A DNA stretch of 64,000 nt, taken from NCBI GenBank assembly GCA_013298945.1, contig JAAFJR010000006.1:1-64000 (forward strand), given 5' to 3'. The DNA is from Polaromonas sp. GTDB lineage: Bacteria > Pseudomonadota > Gammaproteobacteria > Burkholderiales > Burkholderiaceae_C. The notes beneath the pieces were generated by a model. That model saw only the letters and a program-made list of their open reading frames with translations, was not told where the DNA came from and searched no databases. A program made the position numbers and the translations under genes. This document shows, piece by piece, positions 16,870-26,718 of the stretch (the stretch's first letter is position 1; each line of letters begins with the position of its first letter).

Positions 16870-17736
16870 ATGACTGCGCTACTTGATGTCCCCGCCCCTG
16901 CCAAATTGAACCTGTTTTTGCACATTACAGGGCGGCGATCCGACGGTTACCACCTGCTGCAATCGGTTTTTATGCTGATAGATTGGTGCGACACATTGCA
17001 TTTTGAGCTGCGGCCCCATGGAAAACTCAGCCGTGAGGACCTGACCACGCCATTACCAGACGATGATTTGGTGCTTAAAGCCGCTCGGGCTTTGCAAACA
17101 TCCACTGGCTCAACGCTGGGTACGCACATCAGCATTGCCAAATCGATTCCAGCTCAGGCGGGCTTGGGCGGCGGGTCATCAGATGCTGCTACGACGCTTT
17201 TAGCGCTGAATCGGCTCTGGAAATTGAACCTCTCCAGGCAACAATTGGCCGAAATTGGGCTGAAGCTTGGGGCAGATGTGCCTTTTTTCATACACGGCAG
17301 CAATGCCTGGGTTGAGGGGGTGGGAGAGCAAATTACACCTATTGAAATCCCAAAAGCGCGCTTTTTAGTGGTCAAACCAGCAATAGGGCTGTCAACTCAA
17401 GCAATTTTTACAGACTCAGCCTTGAAACGGGACTCACCCAATGCTATAATTTCAGGCTTTGCTGCTTATCCATTTAGCTTTGGCCAAAATGATTTGCAAG
17501 CTGTTGCTCAAAAGCTGTGTCCTGATGTGAGTACCGCCTTAAATTGGCTAGAAAACCAAGGCTTACAGCCCAGAATGACAGGCTCTGGCAGCGCAGTTTT
17601 TGCGCATGTAGGCAAAGATGACGTGAGTAAGTTTGAGCTTAGTGAGTTTGTTGGGTTTTCCAATGCGCCTAAAAGCGCTGTTGTCAAACTTTGTAGTAAT
17701 TTGGCGGAACACCCGCTGAAAAGCTGGGCAAACTGA
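16870..17736 (+). CDS. ispE: 4-diphosphocytidyl-2-C-methyl-D-erythritol kinase
   Basis: GHMP kinase of the non-mevalonate (MEP) isoprenoid pathway; it phosphorylates CDP-methylerythritol at the 2-hydroxyl. The 288-residue protein has the substrate motif AKLNLFLHITGRRSDGYH and the ATP-binding glycine loop AGLGGGSSDAATTL. The third GHMP motif is RMTGSGSAVFA. It lies between lolB and tRNA-Gln/prs in the conserved order. Confidence 0.97.
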   Translation: MTALLDVPAPAKLNLFLHITGRRSDGYHLLQSVFMLIDWCDTLHFELRPHGKLSREDLTTPLPDDDLVLKAARALQTSTGSTLGTHISIAKSIPAQAGLGGGSSDAATTLLALNRLWKLNLSRQQLAEIGLKLGADVPFFIHGSNAWVEGVGEQITPIEIPKARFLVVKPAIGLSTQAIFTDSALKRDSPNAIISGFAAYPFSFGQNDLQAVAQKLCPDVSTALNWLENQGLQPRMTGSGSAVFAHVGKDDVSKFELSEFVGFSNAPKSAVVKLCSNLAEHPLKSWAN

Positions 17737-17797
17737 TGAGCCATGTATGTTTTCGGTGGTTGATTTAGATTTAATCATTTAAGTCAATAACCAGTGT

Positions 17798-17874
17798 AGG
17801 GGCGTCGCCAAGTTGGTTAAGGCACTGGATTTTGATTCCAGCATGCGAAGGTTCGAGTCCTTCCGCCCCTGCCA
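17798..17874 (+). tRNA. tRNA-Gln (anticodon TTG)
   Basis: A complete 77-nt cloverleaf: acceptor AGGGGCG with CGCCCCT, anticodon stem CTGGA/TCCAG around loop TTTTGAT (anticodon TTG at 17832-17834), T arm GAAGG-TTCGAGT-CCTTC, discriminator G and encoded CCA. Its location between ispE and prs is conserved in betaproteobacteria. Confidence 0.97.
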
Positions 17875-17884
17875 AATATTTGTT

Positions 17885-17949
17885 CAGCATAAATGCTGAG
17901 ATTTGTTCAGCATAAAACGCTGTTAATTTATTCAGCACATCATGTGCTG
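17885..17949 (+). promoter_or_regulatory. Three tandem hairpins in the prs leader
   Basis: Three successive inverted repeats share CAGCA at the 5' arm and GCTG at the 3' arm: CAGCATAAATGCTG (17885-17898), CAGCATAAAACGCTG (17908-17922) and CAGCACATCATGTGCTG (17933-17949). Spacing is 9-10 bases and each is preceded by TTT(A/G)TTCAG or similar. They lie between tRNA-Gln and the prs start, so they could be RNA hairpins in the prs leader, tRNA 3'-processing signals or dyad operator sites. Confidence 0.45.
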
Positions 17950-17990
17950 ATGTTTTATGCACAATTTGTGCTAATTTTTTGCCAAATTCT

Positions 17991-18971
17991 ATGTCGCAAG
18001 CACACACGCCCGATTTTCTGGTTTTCACTGGCAATGCTAACCCTGGCATGGCCGCTGAAATTGCGCAACATCTTGGCATTTCGCTGGGCGCAGCTGATGT
18101 GGGCCGCTTCTCTGACGGCGAAGTTACGGTAGAAATCAAGCAAAACGTTCGTGCTCGTGACGTTTTTGTTGTTCAGTCCACGTGTTCCCCAACCAATGAA
18201 AATTTGATGGAATTGCTGATCATGGTTGACGCTTTGAAGCGCGCCTCAGCAGAGCGTATCAGCGCTGTGATTCCGTACTTTGGTTACGCACGCCAAGACC
18301 GCCGTCCGCGCTCAGCGCGAGTGCCTATAACGGCCAAAGTGGTTGCTAATTTGTTGCAAACTGTTGGTGTGTCGCGTATTTTGACCATGGATTTGCATGC
18401 AGATCAAATTCAAGGTTTCTTCGATATTCCAGTTGATAACATTTACGCATCTCCAGTTTTGCTAGGTGATTTGCGCCAAAAAAATTACGAGGATTTGATC
18501 GTGGTATCGCCTGACGTCGGTGGCGTGGTGCGTGCGCGTGCTCTAGCCAAACAACTCGGTTGTGACATGGCGATTATCGACAAACGTCGACCAAAAGCTA
18601 ATGTTTCTGAAGTTATGCACGTGATTGGTGACATTGATGGCCGCAACTGCGTCATCATGGATGATATGATCGACACCGCTGGCACACTGGTCAAAGCTGC
18701 CGAAGTTCTGAAAGAACGCGGCGCTAAAAAAGTTTACGCGTATTGCACCCATGCGGTTTTTTCTGGCCCCGCCATTGAACGAATCGCTAACGGTGATGCT
18801 TTAGACGAAGTGGTGATTACCAACACAATCCCCTTGAGCGCTGAAGCTGCAACTTGTAAAAAAATTCGCCAACTCTCTGTAGCGCCATTGATAGCTGAAA
18901 CCATTCAGCGCATTGCTAGCGGGGAGTCGGTCATGCGTTTGTTTGACGATCAAGAACAAAATTTGTTTTAA
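17991..18971 (+). CDS. prs: Ribose-phosphate pyrophosphokinase (PRPP synthase)
   Basis: Makes PRPP from ribose-5-phosphate and ATP for purine, pyrimidine, His, Trp and NAD synthesis. I start at the ATG at 17991 ([14 protein letters not shown]), giving 326 residues. The catalytic flexible loop [19 protein letters not shown]-like segment ([14 protein letters not shown]), the metal-binding [11 protein letters not shown], and the PRPP-binding loop [14 protein letters not shown] are present. It follows tRNA-Gln and precedes rplY, as in related genomes. Confidence 0.97.
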   Translation: MSQAHTPDFLVFTGNANPGMAAEIAQHLGISLGAADVGRFSDGEVTVEIKQNVRARDVFVVQSTCSPTNENLMELLIMVDALKRASAERISAVIPYFGYARQDRRPRSARVPITAKVVANLLQTVGVSRILTMDLHADQIQGFFDIPVDNIYASPVLLGDLRQKNYEDLIVVSPDVGGVVRARALAKQLGCDMAIIDKRRPKANVSEVMHVIGDIDGRNCVIMDDMIDTAGTLVKAAEVLKERGAKKVYAYCTHAVFSGPAIERIANGDALDEVVITNTIPLSAEAATCKKIRQLSVAPLIAETIQRIASGESVMRLFDDQEQNLF

Positions 18972-19096
18972 TTTTTTATAGTTTTCTATAAAAAATTTAT
19001 CGGCAAACAACAAGTAGCTTTTCAATATTTGATTGTTAAGCTTTTTTAAACCGGAATCACACTGGTCGCGGTGGGTTCCTTGTCTAGGAGTTAATT

Positions 19097-19729
19097 ATGA
19101 AATTCGTCGCTTTTGAGCGCGCAAAGCAGGGCACGGGTGCGAGCCGCCGTCTGCGTATTTCCGGTCGCACACCGGGTATTATTTATGGCGGTTCTGGCAA
19201 ACCAGAACTCGTTGAACTTGACCACAATGCTTTGTGGCACGCCTTGAAAAAAGAAGCGTTCCATTCAGCCATTTTGGACATGGAAAAAGACGGCAAAGCC
19301 AGCAAAGTGTTGCTGCGCGACGTGCAATACCACCCATTCAAACAACTCGTCTTGCACATCGACTTCCAACGCGTTGAAGCCGATCACAAGTTGAGCATGA
19401 AAGTACCAGTTCACTACAGCGGCGAAGAAAACTCGCCTGCTGTGAAAACAGAAAACTGCATTGCTAACCACGTTGTGACTGAGTTATTGATTTCTTGCCT
19501 GCCAGCTGATTTGCCAGAGTTCATCGCCGTTGATTTGAGCGGCTTGAAGAAAGGTTCTTCCTTGCACCTGAACGACATCACCTTGCCAAAAGGCGTATCT
19601 GCAGTAACCCACGGCGTGAAAAACCCAGTGTTGGTGTCTGTAGTGGCTTTGGCTACACCTGAAGTTGTTGCGGCTCCTGCTGCTGACGCTAAAGGTAAAG
19701 ACGCTAAGAAAGCACCAGCTAAGAAGTAA
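19097..19729 (+). CDS. rplY: 50S ribosomal protein L25 / general stress protein Ctc
   Basis: A 210-residue long-form L25 with two domains: the 5S-rRNA-binding domain (residues about 1-95, with [16 protein letters not shown] and [20 protein letters not shown]) and the C-terminal CTC/TL5 beta domain. It ends in an Ala/Lys-rich tail ([12 protein letters not shown]). The start has AGGAG 7-8 bases upstream. A strong terminator follows at 19754-19782. Confidence 0.96.
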   Translation: MKFVAFERAKQGTGASRRLRISGRTPGIIYGGSGKPELVELDHNALWHALKKEAFHSAILDMEKDGKASKVLLRDVQYHPFKQLVLHIDFQRVEADHKLSMKVPVHYSGEENSPAVKTENCIANHVVTELLISCLPADLPEFIAVDLSGLKKGSSLHLNDITLPKGVSAVTHGVKNPVLVSVVALATPEVVAAPAADAKGKDAKKAPAKK

Positions 19730-19753
19730 GCAAAGCTTTTACTTCAACACTTC

Positions 19754-19782
19754 AAAAGCCCACTTCGGTGGGCTTTTTTTTT
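19754..19782 (+). terminator. Rho-independent terminator of rplY
   Basis: AAAAGCCCAC and GTGGGCTTTT form a perfect 10-bp stem closed by a TTCG tetraloop, followed by a T run to 19782. pth begins 16 bases later and must therefore have its own promoter or rely on read-through. Confidence 0.92.
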
Positions 19783-19797
19783 GGCGATAATCTCATC

Positions 19798-21251
<1,454 letters not shown>

Positions 21252-21278
21252 AATGGTGATTATCCCAAATCCACGGTT

Positions 21279-21908
21279 TTAAGTATTTTTTGCCACAAAT
21301 TTCTGTAAGAGATGGTAGTGCACAATACCAGCTTTGCCAAACCGGTGCACCTGCAAGCCAAATACTTCAGCATCTTCTGGCAACAGTGCTTTGGGTGACT
21401 CGAGGTAAATAAAACCCTCATCCGTCACCGCCAAACTGGCCGCTGCCAAAGCTGCATCAGCAACGCCAGCCGCCTCAAACGGCGGATCTAGCAACACCAG
21501 ATCAATGCTTTTTGAAGCAACACGTTTCAAAGTACCGACGCCGTCACCTCTTTCAACGCGAACCATTTTTGCCTGCAGCTTGGTCGCCGTGGCTTGCAAT
21601 TGCGCTACCAATGCAGGCTGCTGCTCACACATGAGCACATGGTTAGCACCGCGAGATGCCGCTTCAAAACCCAGCGCTCCAGTGCCTGCAAAAGCATCAA
21701 CACAGCGCCAACCGATTAAATCTTGCCCCAACCAGTTAAACAGCGTCTCCCGCACGCGATCCGGCGTGGGGCGCAAGCCTGGAAAGTCAGCAACAGACAA
21801 CTTTGTGCGCTTCCACAGCCCACCAATGATGCGAATCTCGCCCGATGGGGTGGTAGGGCGCTTGACGATGGGTTTCTTTTTAGGAACGATAGGTTTGAGT
21901 TTTGACAT
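21279..21908 (-). CDS. rsmD: 16S rRNA (guanine966-N2)-methyltransferase
   Basis: A 209-residue SAM-dependent methyltransferase. RIIGGLWKRTKLSVADFPGLRPTPDRVRETLFNWL is the family N-terminus (key parts: GLRPT and RVRE). The SAM site is DAFAGTGALGFEAASRGA and the catalytic motif IV is LVLLDPPFE. A basic N-terminal tail (KPIVPKKKPIVKRP) may bind rRNA. The operon is probably M16 pair, rsmD, coaD, ferredoxin. Confidence 0.95.
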   Translation of the reverse strand: MSKLKPIVPKKKPIVKRPTTPSGEIRIIGGLWKRTKLSVADFPGLRPTPDRVRETLFNWLGQDLIGWRCVDAFAGTGALGFEAASRGANHVLMCEQQPALVAQLQATATKLQAKMVRVERGDGVGTLKRVASKSIDLVLLDPPFEAAGVADAALAAASLAVTDEGFIYLESPKALLPEDAEVFGLQVHRFGKAGIVHYHLLQKFVAKNT

Positions 21909-21945
21909 GGAGGCAATGAGATTAGCGCGAATAAATTAGCTCTGA

Positions 21946-23316
21946 TTATTGCACCCCACCCAACACCACAGTCACCATACGCTCGGGTTGTAATTTGCGC
22001 TGAAATGCCGCTTTGATCTGCGTGGTGGTGATTTTGTCTATTTGCTGCGTCCACGTATCCATATAGGTCAGTGGTAGTTTGTTCCACGCGATGTTGGCAA
22101 CGAAATCAAGTAGCTTGCGGTTGCTGTCAATGCGCAGGGCAAAGCCGCCTATCAGGTTGTCTTTGGCGGCTTGCAGTTCGGCCTCGGTCGGGCCTTCAGC
22201 AACAAACTTGGTCAACACGTCTTTGGATACTTGCACTGCTTGCGCAGCTTGGTCAGGACGTGTTTGCAAACCCAAAGTGAATGCACCAGCGTGGCTGCCG
22301 GGCTGAAAACCGCTGTAAACGCCATACGTTAAACCCCGCTTTTCGCGCACTTCGTTGGTTAACCGCGATGTAAAGCCACCCCCGCCCAAAATGTGATTGC
22401 CGACCAGAAGCGCAAAAAAGTCTGGGTCGTCGCGCTTATAGCCGGGTTGTCCTATCAGCACATGCGCTTGGGCGGATTCAAAATTGATGCGTTTGTCTTG
22501 CGCTTGTTTGAGGGGTTCAACTTCACGGACAGCAGGCAAATTTGCAGTAGATAGTGAGCACTCACTTTTTGGCAATTGACCTAACAACTTAACCACCAAT
22601 GCATCCGCCTGCGGCTTTGTTACAGCGCCAACGATGCTGACTTTGGCTCTACAGGGCAGCACCAACGCAGAGTAAGCAGCTTGCATATCAGCCACGCTGA
22701 TGGCGGTAAGGTTAGCCTCAGTCGTCTCAAAACCATACGGATGTTCGCCGTACACCGCTTGGTTGAACGCACGCGCCGCCAAAGTGGCTGGGCGGGTGTT
22801 AGCTTCTTTGATGCCAGCGTTGAGGCGCTCACGCTCCCGCAGCCAGATGGCATTTGGCCAAGCAGGTTGCCCGATTTGCCGAGCAGCTAAATCAACTGCT
22901 TTGCCCAAAAGATCAGGGTAAGTGAGTGAACGCAAGGAGAAACTCATGCGGTCTGCCCCCGCGCCAGCAGAAAACGAAGCGCCTAAATCTGCCCAAGCTT
23001 CGCTCAGTTGGTTGTCGTCCAATGCAGGGTTTGCGCCATTTGCCTTCACACCTTTCGACAACATCATCGCCGTCACACTCGCCAACCCAGCTTTGTCCGC
23101 AGGATCGCGGCGCGAGCCTGCGTCGAAGTCGATTTGCACATCGACCATAGCAATCGCTGGGCTTTGCACCAAAAAGACCTGTGCGCCGCTGGGCTGGGTC
23201 CAATTTTCGATGGGAAGAGCTGCAAAAGCCGAATTTATACAAAAAATAGTGCCCAAAAGAGGCCAATAAATGACTCTGGCCGGCGTATTTATTGCCTGAA
23301 TAGCTATAAATTTCAT
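21946..23316 (-). CDS. M16-family peptidase subunit lacking the zinc motif
   Basis: A periplasmic M16 protein of 456 residues. It follows a catalytic M16 gene and lacks H-x-x-E-H at the corresponding place (ASVTAMMLSKG), so it is the non-catalytic partner of a heterodimer, as in mitochondrial MPP alpha/beta. The C-terminal half has the M16 signature GGGFTSRLTNEVREKRGLTY. I start at the ATG at 23316, which gives a signal peptide ending SAFA. An upstream ATG at 23346 sits beside a palindromic repeat. The first 12 residues, MKFIAIQAINTP, come from a dispersed repeat copy. Confidence 0.88.
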   Translation of the reverse strand: MKFIAIQAINTPARVIYWPLLGTIFCINSAFAALPIENWTQPSGAQVFLVQSPAIAMVDVQIDFDAGSRRDPADKAGLASVTAMMLSKGVKANGANPALDDNQLSEAWADLGASFSAGAGADRMSFSLRSLTYPDLLGKAVDLAARQIGQPAWPNAIWLRERERLNAGIKEANTRPATLAARAFNQAVYGEHPYGFETTEANLTAISVADMQAAYSALVLPCRAKVSIVGAVTKPQADALVVKLLGQLPKSECSLSTANLPAVREVEPLKQAQDKRINFESAQAHVLIGQPGYKRDDPDFFALLVGNHILGGGGFTSRLTNEVREKRGLTYGVYSGFQPGSHAGAFTLGLQTRPDQAAQAVQVSKDVLTKFVAEGPTEAELQAAKDNLIGGFALRIDSNRKLLDFVANIAWNKLPLTYMDTWTQQIDKITTTQIKAAFQRKLQPERMVTVVLGGVQ

Positions 23317-23324
23317 AGTATTTT
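23272..23324 (-). repeat. Protein-invading repeat, copy 4 (M16 signal peptide)
   Basis: On the plus strand it reads GGCCGGCGTATTTATTGCC, then TGAATAGCTATAAATTTCAT, so it lies on the minus strand in the sense of the M16 gene. It encodes FIAIQAINTPAR, the start of the signal peptide. Confidence 0.88.
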
Positions 23325-23346
23325 TAACTTGTGAATGGGTAGTCAT

Positions 23347-23371
23347 GGATTCCCGCCCGCGCGGGAATGAC
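23347..23371. repeat. Palindromic REP-like repeat, single copy
   Basis: GGATTCCCGCC, CGC, GCGGGAATGAC: a near-perfect inverted repeat of the ATTCCC...GGGAAT type, just upstream of the M16 partner gene and overlapping the 3' end region of the upstream M16 gene. The same sequence recurs as an inverted pair at 63540-63603. Confidence 0.85.
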
Positions 23372-23381
23372 CCAACGGCGC

Positions 23382-24785
23382 TCAATGCCGTGCTCCTACT
23401 GGTGCAATGCGCGGTTTGCGTGTTTTATCTATGGGTTGCGGCACCAGCACGCCCACCGTCAACTGGTCGTCGCCAAAATAAGTATTCGCCACCGCTTGAA
23501 CTTGGGCGCTGGTGACTTGGCGCAATTTGGCTATCAAACGCGCACCCGCATCGACAGGCAAGCTCTGTACCCAGTACGAGCCCAGCTCGCGCGCTTGGTT
23601 CATCACGGAATCTAGTTTGTAAACCTCGCTAGCGACCCACTGGGTTTTGACCCGGTTTAGCTCTGCCTCTGAAACGCCATTTTTAGCAATCAACGCGATT
23701 TGCTCGCGCAGCGCGGCTTCCACTTGCGCCGCTGTTTTGCCTTTGGCAGGTGCACCATCCAAATAAAACAACTGCGGTCCGCGCCCCATCAAGCCGTTGT
23801 AAGCGCCAGCGCTGTTGGCGACAGCTCCTTCACCCTGCGTCAGAGCTTTGTCGAGCCTAGCGCCTGAATAACCATCCAAAACGGCGGCCAGAACGGTCAA
23901 CGCAAGTGCATCGTCAGGCTGCGAATCTGCATTTATCAGCGTTTCAGCCTTCAGCCCCGGCACTTTGTAAGCCATGGCGACATAAGCTTGGTCGGCTTGC
24001 GCTTTGAATTCAAAACGTTTGATACCGGCTTGCAATGGTTCGCTGCGGGGTTTACGCTCAGGCACAGGTCGTGTGGGAACGACGCCGTAGTACTTTTCAG
24101 CCCATAACTTCACCTGCGCCACATCCACATCGCCTGCTACTATCACGGCAGCGTTGGCTGGCACGTACCAGCGCTGGAAGAAGGCACGAGCGTCTGCTGG
24201 CGTCATGGCGTCTAAATCACTCATCCAGCCGACCACGGGGCGGCGGTAGGGGCTGGCGGTGTAGATGGTCGCGTTAAGCGCCTCGCCCATCAGCGCGCGG
24301 GGTGAATCCTCGGTGCGCATGCGGCGCTCTTCTTTAACGACTTCGATTTCTTTGGCAAATTCAGCGTCTGCCCACTGGCTGTTGCCAAAACGGTCTGCCT
24401 CTAAGCGCATCACGTCTTCTAATCGGTTAGACGGAATTTGCTGGAAATAACCGGTGTAATCTTTGGACGTGAAAGCGTTTTCCCGTCCGCCCAAAGCCGC
24501 CACTTGGCGCGAAAATTCACCAGCTTTAACCGTGGGCGTACCCTTAAACATCATGTGCTCCAGCACATGCGCCACGCCAGATGTGCCGTCCACCTCGTCC
24601 ATAGACCCCACCCGCAGCCACAGCATATGCACAGCTGTAGGGGCGCGTTTGTCGGGCTGGACGATGACGGTCAAGCCGTTGGCGAGCTTGAATTGGGTGA
24701 TTTGCTGCTGCGCATGTGCAAACACGAAAGACGTTAGCAAAATAGCAAAAAACAGCGTTTTAATAAGGTACTTGTGAGGTTTCAT
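23382..24785 (-). CDS. M16-family zinc metallopeptidase, catalytic subunit
   Basis: A 467-residue periplasmic peptidase with a signal peptide ending VFAHAQ. The inverted zinc motif H-x-x-E-H is in AHVLEHMMFKGT, and the downstream Glu ligand is in EIEVVKEERRMR. Both M16 halves are present. Together with the next gene it forms a PqqL/ YmxG-like pair; such pairs degrade peptides or mature small exported proteins, with no established substrate here. It is divergent from ftsY (63 bases between starts), a common betaproteobacterial arrangement. Confidence 0.93.
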   Translation of the reverse strand: MKPHKYLIKTLFFAILLTSFVFAHAQQQITQFKLANGLTVIVQPDKRAPTAVHMLWLRVGSMDEVDGTSGVAHVLEHMMFKGTPTVKAGEFSRQVAALGGRENAFTSKDYTGYFQQIPSNRLEDVMRLEADRFGNSQWADAEFAKEIEVVKEERRMRTEDSPRALMGEALNATIYTASPYRRPVVGWMSDLDAMTPADARAFFQRWYVPANAAVIVAGDVDVAQVKLWAEKYYGVVPTRPVPERKPRSEPLQAGIKRFEFKAQADQAYVAMAYKVPGLKAETLINADSQPDDALALTVLAAVLDGYSGARLDKALTQGEGAVANSAGAYNGLMGRGPQLFYLDGAPAKGKTAAQVEAALREQIALIAKNGVSEAELNRVKTQWVASEVYKLDSVMNQARELGSYWVQSLPVDAGARLIAKLRQVTSAQVQAVANTYFGDDQLTVGVLVPQPIDKTRKPRIAPVGARH

Positions 24786-24848
24786 AGAATAGTGTGATTC
24801 TACGTAGCATCATTCGTTCCAAGTTCGTTTACCGTATCGTTCAAATTC

Positions 24849-25931
24849 ATGTTCAATTTTTTCAAGAAAAAGCCCCCAGTAGCCGAGGCAGCAACCAAGG
24901 TAGTACCCGAACTAGCGCCGCAAATTGCCGAACCGCCCCGTAAAGCTTGGTTAGACAAACTCAAAGCCGGCCTGCGCAAAACGGGCAGCAGCATTGCGTC
25001 CGTCTTCACTGGCACGCAAATAGACGATGCGCTTTATGAAGACCTAGAAACGGCGCTGTTGATGGCCGACACGGGCACGGCAGCAACCCAATTTTTGCTG
25101 GATGACCTGAAACGCCGTGTCAAAGAAAACAAAACTACCGAGCCGCAGGCGGTGAAAGCATTGCTGATCGACGCATTGGCTGATTTGCTCAAACCTTTAG
25201 AAAAAGAGCTGCAAATCGGACTTCATAAACCCACTGTGATCATGGTCGCGGGGGTGAATGGTGCAGGCAAAACCACATCAATAGGCAAACTCACCCGCCA
25301 TCTGGCCACTCACGGCGCAACGGTTTTATTAGCTGCTGCAGATACTTTTCGTGCTGCAGCGCGTGAGCAGTTGAACGTTTGGGCGGACAGAAACACGGTC
25401 GACATCATCAGCCAAGATGGCGGTGACCCAGCCGCCGTGAGCTTTGACGCCGTCACCGCAGGTAAAGCGCGCGGTAAAGACGTGGTGCTGATCGACACCG
25501 CCGGCCGCCTGCCCACGCAGCTGCATTTGATGGCAGAGTTACAAAAGGTGAAAAGAATCATAGCAAAAGCAGATTCAGCACCAAATACAACCGCAAATTT
25601 TTCATCAAATTCGGACATATCTACCGTATTAACTGCCTCAGCTGCTGCAAATATCATAGCACCGCATGAGATACTTCTAGTCATAGACGGTAACACAGGT
25701 CAAAACGCCTTGATGCAAGTCAAAGCCTTTGACGAAGCGCTGGGGCTGACTGGTTTGATCGTCACCAAACTAGACGGCACAGCCAAAGGCGGCGTGCTGG
25801 CGGCGATAGCACTGTGGGGTGCTGGGCGCCCAGCAGGAGCAGTGCCCGTTTATTTCGTTGGCGTGGGTGAAAAAGTCGAAGACTTGGAAACCTTCAATGC
25901 CAAAGAGTTTGCGCAGGCCCTATTGTCTTAA
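24849..25931 (+). CDS. ftsY: Signal recognition particle receptor FtsY
   Basis: SRP-receptor GTPase that docks ribosome-SRP complexes at the inner membrane. The 360-residue protein has a short acidic/Pro A region, the helical N domain, P-loop GVNGAGKTTSIGKL, DTAGRLPTQ and TKLDGTAKGG. Between VKRIIAKAD and APHEILLVIDG, where homologues are contiguous apart from about three residues, there is an insertion of about 30 residues (residues 238-270) encoded by two facing copies of the dispersed repeat. The insertion sits in the loop after the DTAGR helix, close to the GTPase core, so it may affect activity. All GTPase motifs are intact. Confidence 0.96.
   Translation: MFNFFKKKPPVAEAATKVVPELAPQIAEPPRKAWLDKLKAGLRKTGSSIASVFTGTQIDDALYEDLETALLMADTGTAATQFLLDDLKRRVKENKTTEPQAVKALLIDALADLLKPLEKELQIGLHKPTVIMVAGVNGAGKTTSIGKLTRHLATHGATVLLAAADTFRAAAREQLNVWADRNTVDIISQDGGDPAAVSFDAVTAGKARGKDVVLIDTAGRLPTQLHLMAELQKVKRIIAKADSAPNTTANFSSNSDISTVLTASAAANIIAPHEILLVIDGNTGQNALMQVKAFDEALGLTGLIVTKLDGTAKGGVLAAIALWGAGRPAGAVPVYFVGVGEKVEDLETFNAKEFAQALLS
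25556..25670. repeat. Protein-invading repeat, copy 5 (double, inverted, in ftsY)
   Basis: The left half (ATAGCAAAAGCAGATTCAGC, then ACCAAATAC and AAATTTTTCATCAAAT) matches the forward repeat. The right half (CCGTATTAACTGCCTCAGC, then TGCTGCAAATATCATAGC) matches its reverse complement. Together they form a degenerate head-to-head pair encoding about 30 residues of FtsY. More diverged than other copies, so probably older. Confidence 0.65.
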
Positions 25932-25956
25932 TTTCAATCAATATCACCGCACCATC

Positions 25957-26637
25957 ATGACTAAATTACTCGACTGCATCACCATCGAATCAGCCCCCAA
26001 CCCCACTGCCGCCATCATCTGGATGCACGGCCTAGGCGCCAGTGGCGACGACTTTGCCGCCATCCTGCCAGAGTTAGATTTAACCGGTTGCCCTGCTATC
26101 CGCTTCGTCTTTCCACACGCGCCTGTCATGCCAGTCACACTGAACAGTGGCTATGTCATGCCCGCATGGTACGATATTTTTGGCACTGAACTAGGCGCTG
26201 GCGCGGTGCGTCAGGAAGACGCAGCAGGCATCAATAAATCACAGCAAGACATTGAAGCGCTGATCGCCCATGAGGTTAGCCGTGGCATCCACCCCTCAAA
26301 AATCGTCCTAGCCGGCTTCTCCCAAGGCTGCGCCATCGCCCTGCACACAGGTTTGCGCCACCCGGCCAAACTCGCTGGCATCATGGCGCTGTCAGGCTAT
26401 TTACCCATTGCCAGCACCGTAGCCACAGAGCGCAGCGCCGCCAACGCCAACACCCCTATCTACATGGCACACGGCACGCAAGACCCCGTCGTTGTCCTTA
26501 GCCGCGCCGAATCATCACGTGATGTACTGGCAGGCTTAGGCTACGCTGTGCAATGGCACACCTACCCCATGCCGCATAGCGTCCACCCGCGAGAGATTGC
26601 AGATATTTCGGCATTTTTACAGCAAGTTTTGAATTAA
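25957..26637 (+). CDS. Carboxylesterase / phospholipase family alpha-beta hydrolase
   Basis: A 226-residue cytoplasmic serine esterase (start ATG 25957; the longer frame lies inside ftsY). WMHGLGASGDDF is the oxyanion region, LAGFSQGCAIAL holds the nucleophile Ser, MAHGTQDPVV the acid Asp, and YPMPHSVHP the catalytic His. This is the complete set for the phospholipase/carboxylesterase (EstB/YpfH) family, which cleaves short-chain esters. It starts 25 bases after ftsY and probably shares its transcript. Confidence 0.93.
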   Translation: MTKLLDCITIESAPNPTAAIIWMHGLGASGDDFAAILPELDLTGCPAIRFVFPHAPVMPVTLNSGYVMPAWYDIFGTELGAGAVRQEDAAGINKSQQDIEALIAHEVSRGIHPSKIVLAGFSQGCAIALHTGLRHPAKLAGIMALSGYLPIASTVATERSAANANTPIYMAHGTQDPVVVLSRAESSRDVLAGLGYAVQWHTYPMPHSVHPREIADISAFLQQVLN

Positions 26638-26642
26638 TTACT

Positions 26643-26718
26643 TTAAATTTGCTATTAATTTGATAGCTAAATAGGCAACAAATACGCCGAAAACAGCCAA
26701 AATAGTCTCAATTTATCA
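26643..26718 (+). repeat. Protein-invading repeat, copy 6 (esterase / selD-fusion junction)
   Basis: TTTGCTATTAATTTGATAGC, TAAATAGGC, then AACAAATACGCCG and AAAACAGCCAAAATAG. It occupies the gap between two convergent genes and reaches the stop codon of the minus-strand SelD fusion (26708). Confidence 0.85.

Noticed and set aside
18971-18996. A/T-only hairpin after prs as a terminator
   Set aside because: The stem is entirely A-T with no GC core, so terminator function is doubtful; not listed as a feature.
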